DNA of 12,536 nt. Origin: Acidobacteriota bacterium (GTDB lineage: Bacteria; Acidobacteriota; Terriglobia; Bryobacterales; Bryobacteraceae). Both the position numbers and the translations under genes were made by a program. How positions within the stretch are numbered: position 1 is the first letter of the stretch; every line of letters begins with the position of its first letter. A model generated the notes under the pieces. It worked only from the letters and a program-made list of their open reading frames with translations, was not told the DNA's origin and did no database searches. The stretch covers positions 1 through 12,536 of the forward strand of contig CANNLB010000010.1 in the NCBI GenBank assembly GCA_947505565.1, read 5' to 3'. Below, piece after piece: positions 1-6,999 of this stretch.

Positions 1-1170
1 GGGTACGACCGTACGGAACTGGCCCGCCTCGCTGGCACCGATTACATCCGGCGTGTAGCGCGCGGTGGCTTGTTTGGCGGATCGCGCGCAGCCATCACGA
101 AGGCCAATGCGATGTATTGGCGCCTGCTCGAAGCGAGTTTGGCCCAGGGCGAGATGGGCACCGAAGAAAGTATTTTCTCGGCCATGACCTATCTGGAGCC
201 GACGCTGTTCGACCGTTTCGAGATTACCGACAATGGGCTGATTGGACCGTTCTTCGAGGCTTTGCAGCGCGGAGCCGTGCCGCTGGTCCGCACCCGGATG
301 CTCCAGCCGGGCCTGACAGTTAAACCGGATGGGACACGGTCCCGCCGGACCCGCTCAGCAGCCCAGCTGTCCACCGCATTCTACATCCTGACCTTCAACC
401 AGCCGCAGCAGTTAGAAATGCTCGTGCGATCCTGGCGTCAGCAGCCCGCGTTTTTTGATCGCGCCGCGGTCTATGTGATCGACAACAGCACGACTAGCCA
501 GGCGATTGAAGCCAATCGCGCGATTTGCGCGCGAGAAGGGTTTCAACATCTTGCGCAGGGGAATTTGGGCATCTGTGGCGGGCGCCAGTTGGCGGCTGAG
601 CTATTTGAGGCGAGCCGGCACGACTACATGTTTTTTCTCGAAGACGACATGTTGCTGGCCTCCTCGGACATGCCCCCTTGCCGGACCGGCTTTATTCGTT
701 GGGTCGATGGATTGCACACGAAATTACTGGGAATTATGGAGCAGGAAGGCTTCGATTTCCTCAAGCTCAGCTTCTCCGAGTTATATGGGCTCAATAGTGA
801 TCAATGGGCGTGGTACAACGTGCCTCCTGGTGTGCGTCGCAGCGTCTGGCCGGAGCAGCCCGAACTGCCCCGCCTGGGGCTGGCCCCGAAGATTCCGGCC
901 GTGAAATTTGAGCGAATTGACATGTTCGAAGGCTTGGCTTACGCCTGCGGGGAAGTGTATTACTCGAATTGGCCGCAGGTGGTTTCGCGCGAAGGGAACC
1001 AGCGCATGTTTCTCGATACGAAATGGGCGCGCCCCTATGAGCAGACCTGGATGTCGCACCATTTCCAGGAGACTCGTGCGGGCCGGTTGCGGCCGGCGGT
1101 TTTGCTAGCGTCGTTGATTGAGCATCGGCGCGATTTCCACTATGGACCAGAGGAACGGATCGAATCATGA
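1..1170 (+). CDS. HtrL/YibB-like plus GT-A glycosyltransferase fusion (5' partial)
   Basis: The reading frame is open from base 1 with no stop, so the true start lies left of the window. The nearest internal candidate start is TTG at 70, which I do not believe. The first roughly 100 residues resemble the C-terminal part of HtrL/YibB/WlaTC-type glycosyltransferases: a GGLFGG stretch, then MGTEES about 30 residues later, then a pattern ending in GPFF. A second domain begins at about base 376 with AFYILTFNQ, a GT-A (family 2-like) opening strand. It carries VIDNS, GNLGICGGR and an acidic FLEDDM motif near bases 631..651 that would bind the metal and nucleotide sugar. It probably transfers sugars in the cytoplasm; donor and acceptor cannot be told. 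Its TGA overlaps the ATG of the next gene (ATGA at 1167..1170), indicating translational coupling. The two-domain fusion is inferred from motifs, not from alignment. Confidence 0.75.
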   Translation, partial: GYDRTELARLAGTDYIRRVARGGLFGGSRAAITKANAMYWRLLEASLAQGEMGTEESIFSAMTYLEPTLFDRFEITDNGLIGPFFEALQRGAVPLVRTRMLQPGLTVKPDGTRSRRTRSAAQLSTAFYILTFNQPQQLEMLVRSWRQQPAFFDRAAVYVIDNSTTSQAIEANRAICAREGFQHLAQGNLGICGGRQLAAELFEASRHDYMFFLEDDMLLASSDMPPCRTGFIRWVDGLHTKLLGIMEQEGFDFLKLSFSELYGLNSDQWAWYNVPPGVRRSVWPEQPELPRLGLAPKIPAVKFERIDMFEGLAYACGEVYYSNWPQVVSREGNQRMFLDTKWARPYEQTWMSHHFQETRAGRLRPAVLLASLIEHRRDFHYGPEERIES

Positions 1171-2471
1171 GTGAACCATCGATTTTCATCAGCATCGCCG
1201 CTTACCGTGAGTTCGAACTGGTGAAGACATTGCGCGATGCGATGGATCGGGCCCAGCATCCCGACCGCCTCCAGTTCTGCATCTGCTGGCAACGGTCGCC
1301 GGAGGAGAGCCTAGACGGTCTGGAGAACGATCCACGGATTCAGCTGATCGACGTCCCGCATATGGAGAGCAAGGGTGTCTGTTGGGCGCGCAACCTGATC
1401 CAGAAGCAGTACGGCGGCCAAACCTACGCGATGCAGATCGATGGCCACCACCGGTTTGCGCCCGATTGGGATGTGCGCATCATTAAGATGCTGGAGGATC
1501 TCAAGCGCCGCCCCGGCGTGATGAAACCGGTGCTGACCGGCTATTTGCCCAGCTATGATCCGAACCGGGATCCCGCAGGCCGCGACGAAAACATTTGGCT
1601 GTACGGCTTTGACCGGATTGAGCCGGAGGGCGTGGTTTTTATGCGGCCGTATACCCCGGAGGTGGCGCCCAAGGAACCCGTGGCGAGCCGCTTCTGGTCG
1701 GCCCATTTCAGCTTCAGCGATGGGCACTTCAATGAAGCAGTGATGGTCGATCCTAATGGCTATTTCCATGCCGAAGAGATTGGCACCGGCGTCCGGGCTT
1801 GGACGCTGGGCTATGACTTCTTCACTCCGCATGAAACCCTGGCATGGCATGAATACAGCCGCAAAGGCCGCGTTTGTCACTGGGATGAGCACTCCGACTG
1901 GGGCCGTCGGCACGCGCGGGCGATCGCCCGTTACCGTTCTCTGTTTGGCATTGATGGCACACCGATCGAGGATTTCGCGCCTTATGGTTTCGGCACCGAG
2001 CGGAGCTTCGAGCAGTATCAGCGATTCGCGGGGATCTGCTTCGAGGATCGTTCCGTGGATCGGGCGGTCATCAAGAATATACCGCCCCCCAGCCCCTTGG
2101 CCCATACGCCCCGTTCGGTCTGGCGCGGGCAGCTCCTGCGGAGTCATTCACGGGATGTTTTCGTGGATCGTTCCCCGCTTGAGGACCCCGATCCGACGCT
2201 TTTCCTGGCCCTGTTCGCAACGGCAGCGGACGGCACGGAGCTCTATCGGAAGGATTTGGACCGGGCGAGAATTGATGAATACCTAGCCGACCAAAAGGCC
2301 GACCAACTGTTCATTCTGATGGCGTTTTTCTCGAAACAGTTGCCCGTCCGGTGGACCGCATGGGTGGGGAGTGGCGAGCGCGGCTGGCTGCATCGGGTGG
2401 ACGGCGAATGGCCACTACCAAATGGGCCTTCTCTGATCCAGTATGGCGAGAGCATTGAGCCGGCAGCCTGA
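1167..2471 (+). CDS. GlcNAc-type glycosyltransferase (GT60/PF11397-like), copy 1
   Basis: This 434-residue protein matches the family named 'Glycosyltransferase (GlcNAc)', related to the eukaryotic Skp1 GlcNAc-transferase. Visible landmarks are the N-terminal FISIAAYRE strand (residues 7-15), CICWQR (38-43), GVCWARN (70-76) and IDGHHRF (91-97). The last is the family's DxD-like metal/sugar-nucleotide site. Later come PNRDPAGRDE, a SAHFSFSDGHF segment, and WHEYSRKGR, the conserved C-terminal His-containing block. There is no signal peptide or membrane segment, so it is likely cytosolic. The ATG overlaps the stop of the preceding gene by 4 bases. The protein is clearly paralogous to the product of 3606..4871, with the same motifs at the same positions. 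The family assignment is firm. The sugar and the acceptor are unknown; GlcNAc is only the family name. Confidence 0.85.
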   Translation: MSEPSIFISIAAYREFELVKTLRDAMDRAQHPDRLQFCICWQRSPEESLDGLENDPRIQLIDVPHMESKGVCWARNLIQKQYGGQTYAMQIDGHHRFAPDWDVRIIKMLEDLKRRPGVMKPVLTGYLPSYDPNRDPAGRDENIWLYGFDRIEPEGVVFMRPYTPEVAPKEPVASRFWSAHFSFSDGHFNEAVMVDPNGYFHAEEIGTGVRAWTLGYDFFTPHETLAWHEYSRKGRVCHWDEHSDWGRRHARAIARYRSLFGIDGTPIEDFAPYGFGTERSFEQYQRFAGICFEDRSVDRAVIKNIPPPSPLAHTPRSVWRGQLLRSHSRDVFVDRSPLEDPDPTLFLALFATAADGTELYRKDLDRARIDEYLADQKADQLFILMAFFSKQLPVRWTAWVGSGERGWLHRVDGEWPLPNGPSLIQYGESIEPAA

Positions 2472-2494
2472 TAATCTTGTCTTTGGTTCCTGTC

Positions 2495-2761
2495 ATGAAT
2501 ACTAACCTGATTCCCCAGCGTGACCCCGGATGTGAGGAGGAGGTGCTGGAAGGGGAAATCGTCCTCTATAGCGCGTCCGCCGCGACGGCGTTGTACCTCA
2601 ACGAGTCGGCCGCGCTTGTTTGGCAATTGATCGACGGCCAACGTCGCATCGCGGACATTGAATCGCTGCTGGCCGGTGCCTACCCGGAAGCGGCGACCCT
2701 GAAAGGCGACGTAATCGAAGCAATCGAGGCGTTGCACTCGCACGGAGTAATTCACTGGTGA
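2495..2761 (+). CDS. PqqD-family peptide-binding (RRE-like) protein
   Basis: This 88-residue protein reads as a PqqD-fold protein: a short N-terminal strand, EGEIVLYSASAATALYLNES, then AALVWQLIDGQRRIADI and a helix pair ending HSHGVIHW. PqqD proteins bind precursor peptides and present them to modifying enzymes, and the fold doubles as the RiPP recognition element. I chose ATG 2495; an in-frame TTG at 2477 would add six residues (MSLVPV). Neither has a strong ribosome binding site. Its TGA overlaps the GTG start of the kinase gene (GTGA at 2758..2761). PqqD-like proteins beside HprK-related kinases are a known pairing (the 'HPr-rel-A system' of protein-family models, named from memory), which supports both calls. 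No precursor peptide gene is visible in the window. Confidence 0.82.
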   Translation: MNTNLIPQRDPGCEEEVLEGEIVLYSASAATALYLNESAALVWQLIDGQRRIADIESLLAGAYPEAATLKGDVIEAIEALHSHGVIHW

Positions 2762-3609
2762 AGGTAGCCGAGAAGGGGTGGCGGCTGGCCGCGCTCGGCG
2801 GCAACTCCGTCGCCCTCGAATGGAGCGATGCTGCCGCTGGCCTTTGGGTGGGGCGGTTAGTCGGTGCCCATCCTGGCGCCGCCCCCAGCCTGCCCGTAGC
2901 CGTGTACCGAGTGCACACAAACCGCATCGAGCCCGGACTCACCGTCTTCAATGGCCCGCAGTGCTTATATACTGGTGCCGACCCGGCCGCCGGCGCTCAC
3001 GCCGTGATGGAGGCCCTGATGCGCGTGTGGGCTCTGCGTTGCCGCGATGGCCTCATGTTGCACGCGGCCCTGATGTCCAAACAAGGGCGCGGGTTGCTGA
3101 TTCGGGGCGAGTCGGGGGCCGGAAAGAGTTCGCTCGCTGCTTGGTTACTGCAGCAAGGCTGGACTTACCATGGCGACGAGCAAATGTATGCCCAGGCCAG
3201 CGACGGTCCGTGGGAAGGGTTCGTGCGCCCCTTGTGCTTCAAAGGAGACTGGGCGGCGCGGTTCCCGGCGCTGGCTGCGCCACCCGAGTCGATCGCAAGG
3301 GTCGGGGGTCAGACGCTGGTTTCGCCCAATCTGTTCGGCCAGGATGTCCTTCCTGCTGTTTCCGTTCGGCCGGGGCTGATGTTGTTTCCCGCCTTCCGCC
3401 CAGGTGCCGAGTTCTCACTCCAACGGGTTCCCGCCGGACAAGCGACGATGCACCTCGTCCAGGGGATTCTCAATGGTGGAAATTTGAACAATCGCGGTGT
3501 GGCCCAGGCCGCCGAGATCGCGCGCGTCTGTCCCGGATATCAACTGTCGTATGGGCATTTCGATCAGTTAGCGCCGCTCCTGGAAATGCTCGAGGGGTCT
3601 CAACCATGA
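2758..3609 (+). CDS. HprK-related serine kinase / P-loop ATP-binding protein
   Basis: The start is GTG at 2758, overlapping the previous stop by 4 bases, and gives 283 residues. A Walker A motif GESGAGKSS lies at residues 117-125, preceded by LMLHAALM (about 99-106) and followed by TYHGDEQ (136-142), the arrangement of HPr kinase/phosphorylase C-terminal domains. The first 95 residues are a divergent N-terminal region. Canonical HprK phosphorylates HPr Ser-46. Relatives next to PqqD-like proteins act in other systems, and some lasso-peptide clusters use HprK-like kinases to phosphorylate the peptide. No HPr gene is in the window. The target is therefore unknown: it may be a peptide delivered by the PqqD-like neighbour. 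Its stop overlaps the next ATG (ATGA at 3606..3609), so it sits within one translational unit with the glycosyltransferases. Confidence 0.8.
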   Translation: MKVAEKGWRLAALGGNSVALEWSDAAAGLWVGRLVGAHPGAAPSLPVAVYRVHTNRIEPGLTVFNGPQCLYTGADPAAGAHAVMEALMRVWALRCRDGLMLHAALMSKQGRGLLIRGESGAGKSSLAAWLLQQGWTYHGDEQMYAQASDGPWEGFVRPLCFKGDWAARFPALAAPPESIARVGGQTLVSPNLFGQDVLPAVSVRPGLMLFPAFRPGAEFSLQRVPAGQATMHLVQGILNGGNLNNRGVAQAAEIARVCPGYQLSYGHFDQLAPLLEMLEGSQP

Positions 3610-4871
3610 GCAACGGTCTGATTTTTATCCAGATCGCCGCGTATCGCGATCCCGAACTGCTGCCCACTTTGCGCGATTGTGTGGCGCAGGCGTCGAATGC
3701 CGGGCGCTTACGATTTGGCATCTGCTGGCAACGCGGTGCGGACGATACGCTGGGAGAGTTTACCGGCGATGAGCGAGTGCGCGTGTTCGAGGTGCCAGCC
3801 GAGCGATCGCGCGGCGCCTGCTGGGCCCGGCAGCAAACCCAGGCGTTGTTTCGCGAGGAAGACTACACCCTCCAGCTCGATTCGCACCACCGGTTTGCTC
3901 CGGGCTGGGACGAGCAGTTGGTGCGGATGATGGAAGACCTACGCGCCCGGGGCCACGCCAAACCGCTGATCACCAGCTACGTGCCCGTCTACAACCCGGC
4001 CAACGATCCAGCGGGCAGGGAACAACAACCACTCCGGCTCCGCTTCGATGGCTTTTCGCACTGCGGACCCTTTGCCGTCATGCCCGAGACCATGGACGAA
4101 TATAAAAGCCAGACGGAGCCCGAACCGGCACGCTTCTTTTCCGGACATTTTGCCTTCACGGTCGGCGAATTTTGCCGGGAGGTCCCTTACGATCCGCATC
4201 TGTATTTTTTTGGTGAGGAGCCCGCCATGGCCATGCGGGCATTTTCACACGGCTACGACTTATTCCATCCGCACCGCGTGCTCGTTTGGCACCACTATGG
4301 CCGGGACAATTCGCCGAAACACTGGGCCGATCATCGCCGTTGGCATTTCCGGAACGAGCTGAGCATGGATCGTTTTCGTCGGCTGGTGGGCGAGTGGCTG
4401 CATGGCATCGTCGGCGCTGAGTCTTCGTTGCGCCCCTTCGGCATGGGGGCTGTGCGCAGCTTCCGCGATTTCGAACTATATGCCGGCGTGAGTTTTGATC
4501 TCCTGGGGGCCACCCGGCACGCGATGAAAGCACAGCCGCCACCGGAACCGGATTTGCCCGTAAGCCTCGAGACTTGGCGTTCCCGCATCTTACTTCCCTA
4601 TGAGGTCCTGGTGCCCTTGAGCAAAGAGGAGTTGGCGGACAGCTTAGAACAATACGAGTTTGTATTCGTCGGGGCCCACTCCAAGCATCACGACGAGCTG
4701 ATCCGCCATGACCTTCGCGGTGATGACTTGGAGCGGGCCGTCCAGGAGGGCGGCTACCGGTTGCGGTTGCTGGCCGCGGCGCCACCGGCCAGTTGGACCG
4801 TCTGGCCCTACCTGCGCGACGGAACCTGGGGCGTAAAGTCTACTCGGCCGATTAAAGAGCTTCCGCGATAA
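3606..4871 (+). CDS. GlcNAc-type glycosyltransferase (GT60/PF11397-like), copy 2
   Basis: This 421-residue paralogue of the protein at 1167..2471 has FIQIAAYRD (7-15), GICWQR (38-43), GACWARQ (70-76), LDSHHRF (91-97), PANDPAGRE and WHHYGRD in the same order and spacing. The active site reads DSHHRF here and DGHHRF in copy 1. The ATG overlaps the kinase stop by 4 bases. The frame is open far upstream, but the family N-terminus begins exactly at this ATG. The TAA stop (4869..4871) directly abuts an IS1380-type transposase remnant, so an insertion landed at the gene's end. The C-terminus still aligns by eye with copy 1 (SWTVWP against RWTAWV), so the protein appears complete. Sugar donor and acceptor are unknown. 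Confidence 0.85.
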   Translation: MSNGLIFIQIAAYRDPELLPTLRDCVAQASNAGRLRFGICWQRGADDTLGEFTGDERVRVFEVPAERSRGACWARQQTQALFREEDYTLQLDSHHRFAPGWDEQLVRMMEDLRARGHAKPLITSYVPVYNPANDPAGREQQPLRLRFDGFSHCGPFAVMPETMDEYKSQTEPEPARFFSGHFAFTVGEFCREVPYDPHLYFFGEEPAMAMRAFSHGYDLFHPHRVLVWHHYGRDNSPKHWADHRRWHFRNELSMDRFRRLVGEWLHGIVGAESSLRPFGMGAVRSFRDFELYAGVSFDLLGATRHAMKAQPPPEPDLPVSLETWRSRILLPYEVLVPLSKEELADSLEQYEFVFVGAHSKHHDELIRHDLRGDDLERAVQEGGYRLRLLAAAPPASWTVWPYLRDGTWGVKSTRPIKELPR

Positions 4872-5010
4872 CAGACCGTATCCAAACGCAGTTTGTATTC
4901 CAAGCCCGCGGCGCCCGCCCAGTGGCCGTCCGGCTCGACGGCGTTACCACGACTGCCGACACCGGCGGATTGTTGCTACGGAAAGTGGAATCGATTGCCG
5001 CGCCGCGTGG
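4868..5010 (+). pseudogene. N-terminal remnant of an IS1380-type transposase
   Basis: Reading from 4868 (an ATA where a start ATG is expected) gives ITDRIQTQFVFQARGARP, then VAVRLDGVTTTADTGG and LLLRKVE. This closely follows the start of IS1380-family transposases (TDRIQTQFVFQ, then a GG[ALV]LLLRE-type block). Similarity fades after about 40 residues. The frame stays open to 5269, but that translation shows none of the later family motifs. The start codon is lost and no full-length transposase exists, so this is a dead fragment. It begins inside the stop codon of the upstream glycosyltransferase. I could not identify terminal inverted repeats or a target duplication. The right limit is approximate. 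Confidence 0.5.
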
Positions 5011-5787
5011 CGGCCTTAGCGCGGGACTAGGAAGCATTGAACCGATTACGAGCAATGATTCTGCTACTCTGATTTTTTCGCGGGCGCCGAAGGAGGTCGC
5101 CCGGGTATCGCATCACGTTCCGAGGGGCCTGCTTGAGCCCTTCTACCAAGCGGATGACGAGCGCTATGACGGGGACCGTCTACTGGCATTGCAGCCTTGC
5201 TTGCCGACTTGGCCGCGTCGAGCTTTGCGAGGCGAACGCTGCAGTCACGCGGCGGGTCTTCCAAACTAAGGGCGGGTTCAAGCTCGGCACCGCTTGTTCG
5301 TCGAAGGAGTCCCTGCGATTCAACCGTTTCAGGTCTTCAATCTGAGAGGCGCCGGCTTGCGGATTGGTCGAGCCAACGCGAATATAACTGACAAACATAA
5401 TTGGCTGATGGCTGCTGTTGCGCCCCGGAGTCGCCGTCAACCCGACTACATGCCTCGCTTTTGTCGCGACCAGCATCTGCTTTGCGCGGGCGCAATTCGC
5501 GTCAGCATTTCGCTGTGATAGAACAACCAGGCAGGCTATAATTCCTCTTTTTAGGTAGAATCTTTTTGGTGAGCGATCAAGCGGGTGGCGAACGAACGAA
5601 GCCACTTGAGCCCTATCTAAATCGTTGAAAAAATAGACAATCGATCCAAATCGCCCCCGAAACAGGGAAGATTTACGTTCGAAGCCAAATCAAGCGCATA
5701 GTCCTCAAGTGAGGGCTCATTGGAAGGGCGGGGTCCGACGTAGGCGGTGCAAGCGTTCGCGTAAACCGAAGGTGTCGAAAGACCCAT
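5011..5787. other. Degraded intergenic stretch before the island
   Basis: Apart from the helicase remnant (5315..5510, minus) I see no gene that can be defended. Short open frames here overlap one another in several frames and show no recognisable motif. A TATAAT hexamer at 5537..5542 resembles a -10 box, but no good -35 sits at the usual distance, so I do not call a promoter. The 13-mer TCGTTGAAAAAAT at 5622..5634 recurs next to the tRNA at 12402..12414. The stretch separates the glycosyltransferase operon from the left attachment site and reads as a graveyard of earlier insertions. Confidence 0.5.
5315..5510 (-). pseudogene. Remnant of an SF2 (Res-type) helicase
   Basis: On the minus strand a short open stretch contains KARHVVGLTATPGR (about 5458..5420), followed by HQPIMF and a decayed continuation to about 5315. 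The GLTATPxR core followed by a HxPI[IM]F block is typical of Res/ERCC3-like superfamily 2 helicases, where the core is helicase motif III. The Walker A and DEAH segments that should precede it, and the C-terminal helicase half, are missing. It is therefore an internal fragment. A larger open frame (5180..5605) surrounds it, but the flanks show nothing recognisable. The identification rests on one motif block. Confidence 0.5.
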
Positions 5788-5837
5788 AAAAATGGAGCGG
5801 GAGATGGGATTCGAACCCACGACGTCCAGCTTGGGAA
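5788..5837 (-). repeat. attL-like site: duplicated 3' half of tRNA-Gly
   Basis: The 50 bp are identical to 12409..12458. On the minus strand they hold the anticodon-loop end, anticodon 3' strand, variable loop, T arm, acceptor 3' strand, discriminator T and CCA of tRNA-Gly. Identity stops at 5838, where the intact gene continues into the 5' side of the anticodon stem. No tRNA can fold from this copy. Confidence 0.9.
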
Positions 5838-5930
5838 TACGACGATCATTCGCAAATAAAGAACAAATGCGATCATGGCGGCAATTCTGACCACCTGGAA
5901 CCTTAGAGAAAAGTGAAAGCCGGGCTTAAC

Positions 5931-5948
5931 GCAGTAATCGCAGTAACG
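5931..5948 (+). repeat. Island-end repeat, left copy (possible recombinase arm site)
   Basis: GCAGTAATCGCAGTAACG lies 93 bp inside the left attachment core. It matches 16 of 18 bases with GCAGTAATCGTAGTAAGG at 12358..12375, just inside the right core, in the same orientation. Each copy itself contains two AGTAA units. In a circular form both would flank the joined core, as arm-type integrase sites do. The function is inferred. Confidence 0.5.
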
Positions 5949-5994
5949 AGTCCGGACCTGCAAATCTCTTCCTCAACCTGATGGCAATTTAGCC

Positions 5995-6019
5995 CCTCAC
6001 GCAACCAAAAGGCGTGAGG
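5995..6019 (+). promoter_or_regulatory. Hairpin overlapping the repA ribosome binding region
   Basis: CCTCACGC (5995..6002) and GCGTGAGG (6012..6019) form a perfect 8-bp stem with a 9-base A-rich loop. The 3' arm overlaps the purine-rich GAGGTGAGGG stretch that would be the ribosome binding site for the TTG start at 6027. Folding could hide that site, so translational control of the initiator is plausible. No T-run follows, so it is not a typical terminator. Confidence 0.4.
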
Positions 6020-6026
6020 TGAGGGC

Positions 6027-6965
6027 TTGCTGGTAAAGGCCGAAACGATACTCCGGGAGAGCCACGGCGACCTGCTGGTCTCCCGCTACCGGCTCAAACA
6101 GGCGGAGGGAATCGCGCTTGTCCGCGCCAACCGCGAGGACGGTCGACAGCCGTTGGTGTTTGCTTCTCGCCCCTTTATCCTATGTGGACTGCCGATCCGC
6201 TGTGGACTGCCGATCCGCCGACCGCCGGCGGACCAACTTCTCTTCGAGCGGCGAAATGGCAACTTTCTCCTCCAGATCACTGGGCACCCGCAGTTCGGCC
6301 TTCCATTCGGCCAGGACCGCTTAGTTCTCATCTTCCTGGCGACACTGGCTGTCCGTCAGAAGAGTCAGTCCGTCCGATTCCGGTCGGCGGCCGAGATGCT
6401 CGACACCTTCGGCATGGCGAAGGGCGGCAAAGAGTACCGTCGCATCGTGGCGGCTTTTGAACGGATCTTCGGCGCCACCATGTTCTTTTCGACCGAAACT
6501 ACGCGCTCGACGGCAACGGTAATCCACCGCAGCCGGTTCAATTTTTTGAAGGAGGCGGAGATTTGGTACAGCCGCTCGGGCGACCCGCCAACCGGCCAGA
6601 ACACAATTACTCTCAGCGACGAATTCTATGCCGAGATCTTTAGCCACCCCATCCCAGCCGACCTCGAAGCAATCAAAGTCCTCGCCGCCGCGCCGGCGCT
6701 CCTGGACTTGTTCATGTGGCTGAGCTACCGGTGCTTCGTTGCCAAAGGTCCCGAGTCGATTCCGCTGTTCGGCCCGTTCGGGCTCACCCAGCAACTTGGC
6801 TGCGTTGAATATTACCGTCCCAGTCGTTTTCGGGCCATGTTCGAACAGTGGTTGTAGACGATCCGGGCGCTATGGCCGGAATGCCCCGCGGTCGTTAGCG
6901 CAGACGGCCGACTCTTACGGATCGACCGCCGTTCTGCGGTACAAGTTCGTTTCAGTGGACAATAG
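6027..6965 (+). pseudogene. repA: Plasmid RepA-type replication initiator, interrupted by one in-frame TAG
   Basis: From TTG 6027 (an in-frame TGA at 6015 excludes an earlier start; GAGGTGAGGG lies just upstream) the frame runs 276 codons to TAG at 6855..6857. It belongs to the plasmid-encoded RepA family (PF04796-like): PLVFASRPF (42-50), PPADQLLFERRNGNF (66-80), ITGHPQFGLPFGQDR (84-98), RSAAEMLDTFGM (119-130), GGKEYRRIVAAFERIFGA (133-150) and LFMWLSYRCFVAKG. After the TAG the same frame continues TIRALWPECPAVVSADG and ends with TAG at 6963..6965, which is the expected family C-terminus. The gene is therefore split by a nonsense codon between QWL and TIRALW. Residues 53-58 and 59-64 are an exact CGLPIR duplication. 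The intact protein would bind the origin of a plasmid and start replication. The truncated 276-residue form lacks only the last 35 residues, and its activity is uncertain. Confidence 0.8.
6183..6218 (+). repeat. 18-bp exact tandem duplication inside repA
   Basis: TGTGGACTGCCGATCCGC occurs twice in direct succession (6183..6200 and 6201..6218). It is in frame and duplicates CGLPIR in the protein. Relatives, as I remember them, have the unit once (LCGLPIRRPPA), so this looks like a slippage event in this copy. Confidence 0.85.
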
Positions 6966-6999
6966 GGAAGGAGAATCAACTCTCCGCCCGCACCTTAGA

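Noticed and set aside
1311..2147. Long minus-strand open frame of 278 codons inside the first GlcNAc-type transferase
   Set aside because: It is a shadow of a well-supported plus-strand gene in GC-rich DNA and shows no family motif.
5788..5837. A second tRNA-Gly gene at the left repeat
   Set aside because: Only the 3' half is present; the sequence diverges at 5838, so the anticodon stem, D arm and acceptor 5' strand are missing.
5617..5963. Minus-strand open frames running out of the left tRNA fragment
   Set aside because: They translate the tRNA repeat itself and then motif-free sequence; such open frames are common beside tRNA 3' ends.
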